A DNA stretch of 64,000 nt. Source: Bagarius yarrelli (lineage: Eukaryota; Chordata; Actinopteri; Siluriformes; Sisoridae). Below the pieces are notes generated by a model. It searched no databases, had not been told where the DNA came from, and saw only the letters and a program-made list of their open reading frames with translations. The translations under genes were made by a program, and so were the position numbers. Position 1 is the first letter of the stretch; each line of letters opens with the position of its first letter. Where the stretch lies: NCBI GenBank assembly GCA_005784505.1, contig VCAZ01000155.1, positions 177,947 to 241,946 on the forward strand, in the 5' to 3' direction. Shown here piece by piece: positions 1 through 12,394 of the stretch.

Positions 1-12
1 TTTTATTGTGGT

Positions 13-34
13 ATAATAATAATAATAATAATAA
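13..34. repeat. (TAA)n microsatellite
   Basis: About seven perfect TAA/ATA units at the left edge of the window. Confidence 0.9.
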
Positions 35-369
35 CCACTGTTTTTTAGTTTTGCTTTAATACTATCAGTAAATAGCCATTGCATGCTTTTACGGAAATGC
101 CCTTCTTTCATGATTTAATATCACTGTATCATGAACTTCCCATACACCCGAAATATACCTAACTTTTTGTAAGTAGTGTATATTGCAATTGTATGTCAGA
201 TAATATTGACAGTGTTTGCCGTTCAAGTGTCAGCACCACCAAACTGTCATCTGCTCTGGCATGCTTCCTAACAAGCAGAAATATGCAAAAAAAAGGTTGG
301 AATGACCATCGGGAAAATAATAGCTGATATTTATTTGCTAGATTTTTTAACAGGCATGATATTTTAGAA

Positions 370-759
370 CAATGGTTCCCAACCTTTTTTTGTCTGAGAC
401 CCCTTTTTTTGTCTGAGAAATCAGGACTCCCCTTCACATTTAATTATATTATTGTCCTTGGTATTTCCTGTATTATGTGTTTCCAGTATTGCTAGCACTA
501 CGACCCAAATTGGAAAGAGTTTCCTCACCTGGATCCAGTATGCCTGACTCATCAGCTATCAGCTGCTGAAGGCGAATCTGTAAGTTTTTGTGGAGGATGA
601 ATTACAAATTTGTCCAAGCGATCATGGATAAAATTAGCTAATGCAATATGATCATTCTCCTTAATGCTCACTGCTAAGCATTTTTCAAAATTTGACGAAA
701 CCCCCCACAGAGCTCGCTGAGGCCTCCTTGTGGGTTGGCCCCCCCGTTCGGAGCTGCTG
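370..759. mobile_element. hAT-type non-autonomous element
   Basis: A roughly 390 bp block is flanked on both sides by the exact 8-bp duplication ttttagaa (362-369 and 760-767), the hAT target-site size. It begins CAATGGTTCCCAACC, very like the common fish hAT end CAGTGGTTCCCAACC, and ends in a C-rich segment finishing GAGCTGCTG; the two ends are imperfect inverted repeats. There is no intact transposase. Confidence 0.7.
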
Positions 760-767
760 TTTTAGAA

Positions 768-3423
768 CACTAAAAAAAGTGGGTGTACAGGTGTTACAAT
801 TAGATTGCCATCTTTTAACTTTTCTAGTGCACTACAGAGCTGATTGTTGCCAGAAGCTGAAGAGCTCCATTGAAAATTAAGGCTTTTTTTGTGAGCCAAT
901 ATAAAATTGGTCTCAAAAATCACCTACACCCTTTTTATTACACAGATAACAATTTGGTCCACATTACTCTTAAACAATATTAATTGAATGCCCAGGGCAA
1001 AAAACAAAAATATTCCCTTATATAAAAAATATAATATTTTCTTAAATACTTAGCTGTGAGCATGGTTTGGCACTCTTTGGATTTTAAAATATGTTTCAAT
1101 GATATAATTCTATACGCTTAAAGGAAAATAGTTCATGCTTGGTTGTGATAGGAGGTGTGTGCTAGCCTGTGTTCACTCCAAAACTCTAGAGACTAAGCCA
1201 AGTAGCGCTTAAATGATTTGATTTAAAACATTATCGACAACAGTGACAATAAAATAATTGTTGACAAATGTTTTTTGTTGTTAAATAGTCATTTGATCTT
1301 ATATGACCTACTGTAAAAGTCTGCAATAGCAAGCATAGCACTATAGAGCAAGACTGTAATTCAGGCCGCATGCTGTCCAGGCACTCAAAGAAATACGCTA
1401 GTCTAATCAAAGCCGATACAGTGAAGTTTGGGCAGGTTTTACAAAAAACCAAACAAAATATGCTGTCATGTCTAAAGGATCCTATATAATAATAGCTATA
1501 TAACTAAGTACTTTTTGTTCTTTAAATAGGGTTAACAAGAAGTTTGTTAAAAGCAGTTAGCGGTTAACTTTAAAAGTGATTAAAAAATAAAAATTTCCTT
1601 TTTGAAAATGTTTTGAAATTTAGAATAACAATAGGACAATAGCCACAGACTTTATGAAAATTATTAAATCGCTAATTTTATATATAGTGTATAACCTTTT
1701 GGCTGCTCTGTACAAGCCACAGTATGTTTTTGATACATTAGTGTTATACACAGCCTTAACCTTATTCAATGCTATTTGCTGAACCTTGTTTTATACACTG
1801 TAACATAAATGATTTGTCTAATGATCTGCTGGATTGTTTGGTTAAATCAAACAGAAAAAGTTACAAAGGTCAACAAATCTTACAAGGAACAATGAATCAG
1901 TAGAAAATAGTGTCTTGCATTATCATAAGCAATAGGGCAGTCAAGAACTCTTATTGTAGCTCCTTCATAAAGAGGAAAGGAAGCTTTAAAGTAAATCAGC
2001 TCTAACATTTTAGGAAAATGAATCTGCAGGGAACTTTAAGGAATGGCTTATCCAAAATTTAATTTTGTTAAAGTAAGCAGTTATTCAAACTGTATAATAA
2101 CTCCTAATAAATGTCATTAATTTCAAGCAACACTGGCCCTTTATGGATTCTCTATTTTATGGCTTCCTGTATTTAGATTTTTTTTTTACAACATCTAAAT
2201 TTGATGCACATAAATCTATGCAAAATGTTAAATATTTTATACTACCTTATTATAATATTAGGCCATATACTGGAAATTTTTATCATTTTCTGCTGGGTAC
2301 CTACAGAGATTTCCTTAATCCCTTATAAATAAGGAACTTGTTAGTTGTGTTGTAGGATTTAAGACGTTTTTTTTGTTGTCTCTTCGAGTCGTTGGTATTT
2401 GCACCCTGACTTGTCTCGATCTTAGTCATTAAAGTTGTTATATGTTCTATTTTGTCTTGACCATGTCCATGAATGTGAGCTCCATTAATAAAATGAACTT
2501 GTTTAGAAAACAGGGAAAAGTGCTGGTTTAATCCAGGATCAATCTAGAATGGGCATTGGCATTGGTCACCTGATATATGTGTGCACTCTATGCAAATTAA
2601 GACAGGAGCCAGGTAATGTTAACTGCAGGCATGTTCTATCATGATTTTTTTCATATCACATTTTCAGGATAAGTGTTTATAATGCCTCAAACTCTTTTAA
2701 AAACTAGAGATTGTTTAAAATTCATACAAAAAATACTTTATTGACAATACTAAAACAAAGTCCTTAATCCAAAATAAAACTGCAGGCATGGGTCCAAACA
2801 TGGTTAGGCAATCAATTGACATAATCCAGTATAATATAGTAGTCAAAAGGAAACATAAAATCTTAAGACACATTAAAGTCTTTTATAGATAAACCAGTCT
2901 TAAAACTAAATAATTCCAAAACAATGATTTTTTCGGATTCGGTTCTAGACCTGGTCACAACATTTAAAATTAGGTTTTATCATTGCTTGGATTAATTATA
3001 AACAAGCACTGTCTTTGAATTTATAAACTACTTAAAGATTAACAGTTGTATGCAGGGATCTAGTTTTAACATAGTCTTATGTTATAGATTACAACATACA
3101 CTTGCGCTCTAGTAGATGAAGAGTACAGTAAGTGCATTTTTTACACTTTAAATATATTTTGTTGTATTTGATTTGCTAAGATATTTTCTTATTGTGAATA
3201 GTTATAGAATATGATCACTGATTGTAGACAACTTGCAAAAATACAGTGGCTGTTTTAATATTAAACACTTTAATTAGTTTCTTTTTTCAGGAAGTGCAAA
3301 ATGTCATTAAACAAAGATTAAAATATATCGCATGAAACATTTGAAACATTTTCCATAAATGCAATACAGGGTTGGTGTCAGTGTAGCATTGTGCCCCTGT
3401 ACACAGTTTTAATTCATTTAATA
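768..3423. other. No gene or clear repeat recognised
   Basis: AT-rich non-coding sequence upstream of, or in a 5' intron of, the contactin gene. No convincing coding similarity or terminal repeats were seen on either strand. Confidence 0.6.
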
Positions 3424-3425
3424 TA

Positions 3426-4970
3426 CAGTGAAACCCAAAATTATTCATATCCCTGGCAAATTCTGACTTAAAGTTACTTTATTCAACCAGCAAGTTTTTT
3501 TTTGACCGGAAATGACACAGGCTTTTACCAAAAGATAATAAGACGATGTACAAGAGGCATCATTGTGGAAAAAAATATTTCTTAGCTTTTATTTACATTT
3601 GAACAAAAAGTGGCATGTCCAAAATTATTCATACCCTTTGCAAACTGTCACAGCCTATGGGAAAATCCAAAGTTCTATCCCTGATTCATTGGGAACAGCT
3701 GTTTCAATCAACTCAACAGGTGAAAAACAGAAGCTCTTTGCTATTGGTTTGTGGACAGTCATGGCTAAGACAAAGGAGCTCACTGAGGACCTGCGGCTGT
3801 GCATTGTGGCTGCTCACAAGTCAGGAAAGGGCTATAAAACTATATCTAAATGTTTTGAAGTTCCAGTGGCTACAGTGCGAAGTATTATTAAAAAATACAA
3901 GATCGACACTGTGAAAAATATCAGAGGTCGGAAGCCAAAAGTGACACCTGTGCTGGCCAGGAGGATATTGAGAGAGGTAAAAAAAGAATCCAAGGATCAC
4001 CACCAAGACCATCCTGATGAATCTGGGCTCTGCTGGTGGCAACATCTCAAGGCAGACAGTCCAACAGACACTGCACACCGCTGTGGTTCTACGGACGCAG
4101 ACCAAGGAGGACACCACTTCTCCAGATAAGGCACACAAAAGCCCGCTTGGCCTTTGCAAATGCTCATCTGGACAAAGTAAAAGACTTCTGATCTTCTGTT
4201 TTATGGTCAGATAAAACAAAAAGTGAATTTTTTGGCCACAATGATGTAGCCTTCATTTGGCATAAAAAGGAGAAGCCTTCAACCCTAAAAACACCCTCCC
4301 CACTGTCAAACATGGTGGTGGAAACCTAATGTTTTGGGGGTGTTTTTCAGCTGGTGGACCAGGGAACCTAATCACAGATCACAGTAAATAGCACCATGAA
4401 AAAGTAGCAATACATAAAAATTCTCAACAACAACATCAGGCAATCTGCAGAGAAACTTGGCCTTGGGCACCGATGGACATTTCAGCACGACAACGACCGA
4501 AAACACACAGCAAAAGTGGTAAAGAAATGGTTAGAAGACAAAAACATTAACGTTTTGCAGTGTCCCAGCCAGAGTCCTGACTTAAATCCAATTGAGAATC
4601 TGTGGCGGGAGCTAAAGATCGGGGTGAGACCCTCCAACCTGAAAGAGTTGGAGCTCATCGCTGAAGATGAATGGGCAAAAATACTAGTGGAAACATGCAA
4701 ATTAGTTAGCAATTATAGGAAGCGTTTGATTGCTGTAATAGCCAAAAAAGGCTTTTCTATTGATTATTGAGGACGGTATGAATAATTTTGGTATAATGTA
4801 AATAAAAGCTGAGAAATATTTTTTTTTCACAATGATGCACATCGTCTTATTATCTTTTGGGAGAAGCCTGTGTCATTTCCGGTCCAAAAAAAAACCAAAA
4901 CTTGCTGGTTGAATAAAAGTAACTTTAAATCAGAATTTTCCAGTGGTATGAATAATTTCGGGCTTGACTG
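3426..4970 (+). mobile_element. Tc1 transposon with long IR/DR-type termini
   Basis: Complete ends CAGTGAAACCC...GGGCTTGACTG are flanked by the TA dinucleotides at 3424-3425 and 4971-4972, the Tc1/mariner target. The inverted repeats are roughly 200 bp. Each arm carries the motif CAAAATTATTCATA twice: outer copies at about 3434-3452 and 4944-4963, inner copies at about 3619-3635 and 4775-4792. This is the IR/DR layout known from Sleeping Beauty-like elements. The internal region is one decayed transposase gene. Small gaps between the arms show that it is not very recent. Confidence 0.92.
3761..4770 (+). pseudogene. Tc1 transposase, frameshifted
   Basis: The normal start is the ATG at 3761 (MAKTKELTEDLR). 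It is followed by a helix-turn-helix region with GKGYKTISKCFEVPVATV and the GRKPKVTP hook typical of Tc1 DNA-binding domains. The frame is lost around 4000, and the middle catalytic part is recognisable only across frames (VKHGGGNLMFWGCFS near 4310-4345). The end is open again at 4516-4770, with the third catalytic acidic residue in SPDLNPIENLWREL and a final FSIDY. Family proteins are about 340 residues. Several frameshifts and stops make this copy inactive. Confidence 0.9.
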
Positions 4971-4972
4971 TA

Positions 4973-6066
4973 TATAAATATTAACATTAATATATCTATT
5001 ATAAATAATTAAATCATTAAATGCATCATTACATCGTTAGCATAATGATGTGACTGCAGAGTAAAACCCTCAACTTTTCAAAAAGGCTTATTAAAATTAT
5101 GAGTTAAATTTATGTAAGCTTAAATGTGACTCTTGGCTATTAGAAGGTTATCAGAACATATAACTGTCAGTCTGTTTTGTTTTTGTTGTAACATTATCGT
5201 GGTGATATTGATTAGTTTGTGATTTTACAGGAAATGAGCTGACAGTCTGGACCAGCTGTATGATTGTGTGCTTGCATGTTGATTGTCTTAATGCATAGTT
5301 TTTGCAAGTTATTGTTGCTGATTGTGTGCCCCCTCATTACAAATCGTGTACACACCTAGTTATGGCCTGGCGCCTGCTCTGATGTAATATAATACTGTTG
5401 AATCAGTGTATTTAAATGCACTATTAAATTAAATTAAAAGCATATATATGCGAGGGCAAAGTGTTTACAAAGCTAAGGGCATATAAAATTTATTGTAACA
5501 CAACATTCTTTTTTCTAAATGTTGCTTATTCATTCATATTAGATACAAGCTAGTGTAACGCTTTGTAAAATATTGCACTGTCAATATCACACATAGTACA
5601 ACAATTGATATGTACAGTCTCTTCCAAAAGGATCTGCTCAAGAGTCAAAACCAGCGAGCTCACTGAACAGACATGGTGCATGTAATGTCATAGCTTAGTT
5701 GTGCATGACTGCTTTTGAAACAGGCTCACTAATCTTTATTGATAATATGACTCATGGTTGTATTATAAAAAGAATTCAGAAGTCTACAACATTTTCACTT
5801 TCCTACTTTTCACCAACTGCTCAGACAGGTAATGTTTTAGACTGGATTGACCTTAACTAAGTGAAGAGAATTAACTCTAAAACAAAAGCTGAGTAAGTTG
5901 TACAAGCCTGGAATAGCATTAAAAAAAGAATGCAGCAGTTTGGTAGTGACTTGCTGGCTTGATGCAGCCATTGCAAGCAAGATATATGCCGCCAAGTATT
6001 TATTGTTCATTTTAATAAGACTGTCTGTTCTTGTTCTTGCACTTTTGTCCACATTACAAGAATTTA
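4973..6066. other. No feature recognised
   Basis: AT-rich non-coding sequence between two transposons; only short, unconvincing reading frames. Confidence 0.6.
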
Positions 6067-6074
6067 CTTAAGGA

Positions 6075-6268
6075 CAGGGGTGTCCAAACTCAGCCCTGGA
6101 GAGCAGGGGTCCTGCAGAGTTTAGCTCCAACCCTAATCAAACACACCTGAACCAACTAATCAAGATCTTGCTAGGTATAGTTGAAACTTACAGTTAGGCT
6201 TGTTGAGCCAAGTTGGCGCTAAACTCTGCAGGATACCGGCCCTCCAGGACCAAGTTTGGACACCCCTG
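6075..6268. mobile_element. Short hAT-family MITE
   Basis: A 194 bp element begins CAGGGGTGTCCAAACT and ends AGTTTGGACACCCCTG, so it has perfect 16-bp terminal inverted repeats. It is flanked by cttaagga (6067-6074) and ctttagga (6269-6276), an 8-bp duplication with one mismatch. Internal sub-terminal repeats (gagagcaggggtcctgcag against ctctgcaggataccggccctcc) extend the fold-back. It is non-coding; mobility would depend on a hAT transposase supplied elsewhere. Confidence 0.88.
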
Positions 6269-6276
6269 CTTTAGGA

Positions 6277-8470
6277 TCCATGAAGTTGTTTTGTCTTGTC
6301 TTGTCTTATCTTAACACTCAGGTGCCATGTTAAATGTATTAAGTTTATAGCCAATAAGCAACAATATAATTAGTTTATCCATTCCATTATTTTTAAAAAG
6401 ACCACAACTGCACAAATATTGTATATTTATTACATACAATAGGTATTTTTTATAATACTAAAAAGGTTCAATATTTTCAAATTTTTTAAAACAAACAAAC
6501 ACACGAATGTTTGTTTAATGTCAGATTTGTGACTTTATATTCAGCTAGCCTGAAAAAAAAAATTAAAATAAAAGCAGTATAAATTTATGTAGTTCTTGTA
6601 ATTGGTTTGTGCAGTGGTTTCACTATGCTTGTTTAATATATGCTGCTGTCAGATGTTATAAGAAATGATTAATTAAGTGCTGTTTGTCCAGTAATGTTTT
6701 CTTTTTTTTAAAAGCTCTTGCTTTTAAATGTACATTGTGTCTTAATATGTGCAGACCAAGTAAAATGACTGAGGTTAGCTTGGCATTTGTTATTTCTTCC
6801 ACAAGTGATCTAGTTGAAAATAATATCTAATCAATTCCCCACAGTCCTTGTTTGACCTCATATTGATGTAAGTGCCCTTCAGAAATGGCAAGGCATTGTT
6901 ACATGACCTTATTATGTAAAGCTGAAAAACGTCTCATCTTTGTAGTTGTGTGTGGCAGTTATTGTGAACTTGGCATGTGTTGCTAGGATATGTTTGTATC
7001 TGTGTTTTCCAAAAGGTTACATTTTAAAAGATGTGGGCATTTATAAAATACAGTATGATATAAGTAAAAAATAGCAATTTTTTTTGGTCACTAAAGTTAC
7101 AGAGGTCAATTATGTTTTAGAAGTTGGTACAGCTTTTACAGAATCATATTTGTTTTGAAATAATTAAAAAATTGTCAGCACAGTGTAAATAAAAAAATTG
7201 CAAAATAAAAATTATCCACTATTAACTACAACTAATAAAAACAAATAACAGCAGTACTCATTTGTATTTGTCAATAGCTTTAAATTCAATTTGCGTATCC
7301 CAGCTTGTTATGAATTGGGGTCAGAGCACCTGTTCAACACCTGCATAAAGTTTAAACTAAGGCCTCAGTTTAGTTCTGCCACAGAAAATCTTAGCTGCAA
7401 TGTAAGAGTTACCATATATGTTTGCAGTTACCTTGTACCGTCACTCAGTGGACAAATAGCTGTGGCCATGTCGCGCACTGTGATAAGTAGCTGTTAATTC
7501 AGGGACAGCAATTTTGTCCTTATCTGAGTCTTTCTTTATCATGAATGATAAAACTGTTTTAGTTTGCAACTGTTATTATTATTATATTTCTTTCATTTTA
7601 AATTTGAAACGGTGCTGCCCTAATGTCTAATCAGTGTTTTAACATCATGTACAGTGGATCACTGGCTTTAATTCCAGCTTGGGGCCTTTCTGGTCCCATT
7701 GGTTTCACCTCTGTGGCAAATGGCCAAAAAATATAACTTATTATATTATACATAATATAAAGTATTATGGCGCATATTATCAAATGCATAGAAACCAGAA
7801 CGCTGGTTGTGTAGTTGGTAGCTAAGTTTGTTTTCAAATAAGATATTTTATAAAATATACTGTATATAAAAACATATTTTTTTTTCACATAAATTTACAC
7901 AATTCTTGCCCAAACCACAAAAAAACCCTCTTTTTATAGGTCAGAGCACATACACAAAGCTGGCTCGAGATAAAAAAAATCTTAAGTATCTGCACTGAAA
8001 TTAGTACAGTTAGTTACAGTAGTAAAATACCAAACATAAAAATAGCCAACGCTGATACTGTACTACATAAGCATAAGTTTGTAAACAAAATGCGCTTAAT
8101 TGATTAAAAGGATAGAAAATGCAAATCATATGTAAAATCAGGCCACTGGCATTTTAACTAACTGGGATGCTGACGATTTGTAAATTTTTGTTTAGTGCAT
8201 TTAAAATGTAAAGAATACATATGTAAGTATCCCATTAAACACAATCTTTGATACATTTTCATTGATCAAGTTTTTAGAAAGATCACCCAGAATATATTAA
8301 TTGTGTTTATACCTTTGAGACAGCATAGAAAAATAAAGCTGTGTATTTTGCAACCATCTCAGCCCCATCTGTTGGTCCTCTGGCAAACCTCTGGTCATTT
8401 TGGTTACAAGAACCTGGATCCTGCTTGGTAGCAAAAATAACTGCTTCCGGGCCTAAAACCCTTGTGTCTA
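6277..8470. other. No feature recognised
   Basis: AT-rich non-coding DNA. Short frames at 7291-7497 (+) and 7631-7888 (-) have no recognisable domains. Confidence 0.6.
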
Positions 8471-8474
8471 TGTA

Positions 8475-8652
8475 ATTGTGTTAAGGTGTTGGACTACCAA
8501 CCCAATGACTGTGAGTTCGATTCCCAGCTCCACCAAGCCACCACTGCTGGGCCCCTGAGCAAGGCCCTTAACTCCCAATTGCTCAGTTGTATATAACAGA
8601 TAAATGTATGTCACTTTGGATAAGGGCATCTTCCAAATGCTGTAAAATAAAA
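8475..8652 (+). repeat. tRNA-derived SINE (family A)
   Basis: A tRNA-like head with an A-box remnant (TTAAGGTGTTGGACT) and a B-box (GAGTTCGATTCCCAG) is followed by the body GAGCAAGGCCCTTAACTCCC and the tail TTGGATAAGGGCATCT. The same order is found at 12395-12578 and, inverted, at 54559-54732. The first bases of the head are worn, so the 5' limit is approximate. Confidence 0.85.
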
Positions 8653-8739
8653 GGACATTAATGTGTTAATGCTGCGATTCCGTTTCTTTGTGAGTTGCTC
8701 TGTTTTATAAGCTAGCCACTTTGGCTAGCACTTTGCAAA

Positions 8740-8985
8740 GTATTGTTTGAACTCTCTACATACTAAGCGTTACACTGTCGGTATTCTTGGTTTTGATCTT
8801 TGCTCGGTTCTCGGTTTACGAATTCTGTGTTACGTCTTGGTTTTGTTGTCCTGGTTTTGTTTCTCTTGTTTGTTTATTTTCACCTGCCCGTATTATGTTC
8901 ACGTTTCTGCCTTCCCCTTTTTTAATAAAGCTTCTTTCTGCATTATGGATCCTACAACGCCTCATTTCTTACAGTTTTTTCCAGT
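8740..8985 (+). repeat. Possible LTR-like fragment
   Basis: A T-rich, TTTTGTT-laden stretch carries a polyadenylation signal (ttttaataaagc near 8920-8931) and is then followed by ordinary sequence. Composition and layout resemble the 3' half of the LTR-like repeats elsewhere in the window, but no matching copy or boundaries could be set. Confidence 0.3.
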
Positions 8986-9139
8986 AATACATGTATGTCA
9001 GATGGAATGAAATTCATACAAAGAGGTATTATAAGTTTGGTAACATTCTATTTTAGCTGAAAATGCAGCTCTTTCCAATGGCTGTGCTGATTTGTCATCT
9101 TCACCATTGCTTAACATTGGGTTAATTTGATATTAAAAT

Positions 9140-9710
9140 CACACAAGGTTATGGTTTATGTTCTTGTTTTATGTTTTATTTTGTTTCATGTTTATGTTCA
9201 TGTTCTTTTTTTTTGTTTCTTTTTTTCATGTTTCATGTTTTTTGTTTTTTGTTTTATGTATATGTTTCTTGTTTGTTTTATGTTTATGTTGTTTACATTT
9301 ATATTATGTTTAGGTTTCGTTTTATGTTTATATTTTGTTCATGTTTCATGTTTTTATGGTTATTATCTTTGTTTGATATACTTCATGTTTTATGTTTTGA
9401 GTTCATGTTTGTTTCATGTTTGTTTCATGTTCTTGTTTTTATGTTTATGCTTTTTGTTAATGTTTTATGTCGTGAGTCTGTTTATTTCTGTTTTATTTTA
9501 AGTCAAGTTAAGTGTTTTTTAGTCAACTTCATGTTTGTTGTTTTGTTTAGTGTTTATGTTTTTGCTATTGCTAAGCTAAGTTAAGTCAAGTCAAGTTTAG
9601 TTTATGTTTATTGTTTTGCCAAGAGATTCCTTTTGTTGGTTTGTCACTAGGTAAATTAACTGCACCTTTGGGTTCAAAATACTACTTGCTTTAGGGGGAT
9701 TCATTACAGT
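9140..9710 (+). repeat. T-rich degenerate array within an LTR-like repeat
   Basis: About 350 bp of irregular (TTCATGTTTATGTTTTG)-like units is followed by a GCTAAGCTAAGTTAAGTCAAG box, a TTTTGCCAAGAG block, then AACTGCACCTTTGGGTTC, ending near TTACA. The same order is seen at 54000-54775 and, shorter, at about 28790-28945; the LTR at 26341-26701 shares the last blocks. The long open frames across it (such as 9171-9584) come from base composition and are not genes. Confidence 0.6.
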
Positions 9711-9714
9711 TTTT

Positions 9715-10733
9715 GTGTGTGTGATTTTAAATTCTAAAAATTTTAAATAGTGTCTATTTCTAATGCATGAGCTGCTGTGACCTTACAGCATTTGACATTG
9801 GTTTTATTATGCTTCCATTCAGTGCTGTGCTTCTGCTATGTAAAAAGGCCCATGCTTCTTGCATAATTTCCTTCCCTTTGACACACAGTGTCAGCCTTTG
9901 AGTCCTGGCACTGATTTTGTGGTGATGCTCCTGGGACCTATAATGCAGTGAAAAACAGTTTGCTTCCTCTCCTCTTCACTCACACACAACAAACATGTTC
10001 AAGCTATCCTCCCGCCCTCCTGCTCAACTGGGAGATGGAGGAGTGTCAAAATGAAATGTGTTGGTTAATAAAACTGGCCTATAAATTTATATTCCAACTG
10101 CTTAATTCTCATGTGCTGTTTATTTGGCAGTAGATGTATGGTAACCCTAGCTTTTTCATTTTAGCAATACAGCAATATTTAACAATGAACAGACATTCAT
10201 ACACCAATTCCCATGTATGCTTGGGAAACATTATGATGGCAGGTGTGTTTGTACAGGTGGGAGTACTTGTGAAAAACAACAGTGCTTTGATTAAAAAAAA
10301 GGTTTGATTATGATGCTCATTGAATGTAACCTGTATAATTGGGTCTTTCTTTTCATATACTTCAAATTTTTTTAGTCAGAATCTAATATAAAATTATTAA
10401 ACAATTTAATATGTAATTATTAAATCTATTTTATATATATTTTTAGTAATTCAAGCTTATGTTATCAGTTTATTAGAATTTGAAGCATTGATATCTAGAA
10501 GCAAAATCATCTGGCAGTTAAATAAAGCTTTTATATTACAAGAATTCATAATACAAAACAACATTTGCTTATTTCCATTCGAAATTTGTGATTTAAAAAA
10601 AAAAAATTTGTTTATGTGAAATAATGTGGTAAATACATGAGGGTTAAAATTACTGAAAATTTTCAGACTGAAGCTATTTGAAAAATCCATTCGTCAGACA
10701 TCAGTAATATTCTTATGTCTTTTTGTTTTGGCT
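9715..10733. other. No feature recognised before the start-codon exon
   Basis: AT-rich sequence leading to the acceptor at 10734-10735. No TATA box or GC-rich promoter was recognised, in keeping with the true promoter and exon 1 lying further upstream. Confidence 0.5.
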
Positions 10734-10735
10734 AG

Positions 10736-10873
10736 TGTAAAACACAGAGGTTCCGCTGGAATTCCATACTTACGAGATCGGCTCGAATGTGTGTATATTT
10801 GACCCACGAAACCTGAAGATGGAGTTGCTATGGAAACTACTGGTGCTGCAGTCATTCGTGGGGTATCTTGCAG
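10736..10873 (+). CDS. Contactin exon with 5'UTR end, start codon and signal peptide
   Basis: The coding part is 10819-10873: 18 codons plus one base, beginning MELLWKLLVLQSF. It is a hydrophobic leader matching the N-terminal signal peptide of CNTN3/4/6-type contactins and directs the protein into the secretory pathway. A pyrimidine-rich tract and AG at 10734-10735 suggest that the exon starts at 10736 and that at least one non-coding exon lies further upstream. The donor is G/gtaata after 10873, phase 1. The start context is strong (A at -3, G at +4). A nine-codon upstream ORF at 10787-10816 ends two bases before the start codon. The exon start is inferred; the start codon and donor are well supported by the joining phase with the next exon. 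Confidence 0.85.
10787..10816 (+). promoter_or_regulatory. Upstream ORF in contactin 5'UTR
   Basis: A nine-codon ORF (MCVYLTHET) starts at an ATG with a weak context (C at -3). It stops with TGA at 10814-10816, two bases before the contactin start codon at 10819. This geometry allows leaky scanning or close reinitiation and could tune translation. That it is in the mature mRNA depends on the inferred exon start at 10736. Confidence 0.5.
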
Positions 10874-12390
10874 GTAATAGAATCTTTATTTTTTGCATAT
10901 TAATTGTTGAAGTTGCCTTATTCATGTACATTTAGGACAGATTTGTCAAAGTTAAAGCCAAGACAAAAACTAACACTTTAAAACACACCCAACTAGCAGA
11001 TGTTTATAGATATTAATCATAGGTTTGAGGGATTTAACGGACAAAATAACTATATCTGAGTGGACAGGTCAGAGATAAAGGGTCAGTCGGTAATGAATGT
11101 CATTTTAAATGTAAATTAGGGGATAAAACAGAAAATTAAGAGCCGACATTTAATTCTTTGAATGCACTGGTAGCTGAGAGATACCGATAGATTAGGTTAA
11201 TAACTGTTGTTATTAATATTTCTAGTGTTAAATTATATATCTCAAATGTAAGAGTGACTAGGAAAACTACACGGCAAAAAAAAAACAAAGGGAAGAAGTA
11301 ATAACGTATTTATAACCATTAATATATTATTTATACCAGAACCTTATCATATCAGAAATATTATTTATAGATATTTTTCATTTTGTAATTTAAATTGTAT
11401 TGCAGAAATTTTTTTTCAGTTTGCATATTTTACAAAAATATAATTTTTTATCAGTATTATATAATACTGTTCATTATTTAGTAACATGTAAATGGTATAA
11501 CTACAGTTACATAAAAAATATGCGGCTATGTTATGTCTACTTTTCATGTGTATGTCTATATGTTTGATTGGTTTGCAATATTAGCAAAACACTTTTGAAG
11601 GATAAACATTTTTCAGTGAGTATTCGGAAAAGTGGTTTCCAAAACTATATTACAATATAAAAAATATGGATAAATTAGACTATAGCAAAGCGTAAGAAAA
11701 CACTTTGTAGTAATATGATGCGTAACTCCCTTATCATACCAGAAATTTATGTATTTTTATGCCCACAAAGTCAACTTTTTCCCCTCTAATTCAACAACAA
11801 ATTCTCATCCACAAAAATTCCCTAGAATTTGGCACTTGAGGCACCTGAACAGTTCCAAAAGTTTTGATTCCTATTTTTCACCACAAAAAATAATAAAAGA
11901 ATTTTTTATAGTTAGTTTAAATTAAACTAGTGATTCTCAGCAGGTTTGCTAGAGCCCCCACTGGGAGTTCAGACAACGTCAGGATCAAGTTAATTTCTTT
12001 GTTCCTAAAGAATATTTTGAATTATTTTTTATTTTAATAATGTAAATGTCACACATAACAAATAGAGTTTGATTGATTAATAGTCTTTAAAACAGACAAC
12101 ATCCAATTTGTGTGCATGGGATGTAGGCTGGGGCATGGAGTGCGGTAAGGGGTTTCAACTGAATCACTGAATTAAATATATTAAAAAAATAGAATTAAGG
12201 CTGTGTTGACATTTTTGGAGTAAGAAAATTTAAAACATTCGACAAATCATTAAATTTGTCACAAAAATATCAGTAGTCTAAGCATGGACCATGTATGCCA
12301 GAATAATAACCCTTAAAACAAACAGTCTTCTTTTAAAAATCTGAGACAAATCTTTGCTGATCTTATCAAATCCATTTCAGCAAAAGTTAA
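10874..12390 (+). other. Start of first coding intron, no feature recognised
   Basis: AT-rich intron sequence with only simple A/T runs. Confidence 0.6.
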
Positions 12391-12394
12391 GTGG

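Noticed and set aside
9127..9584. Two overlapping 124- and 137-codon frames rich in Phe, Cys and Tyr
   Set aside because: They translate a degenerate T-rich repeat in two frames; the amino-acid composition follows from the repeat.
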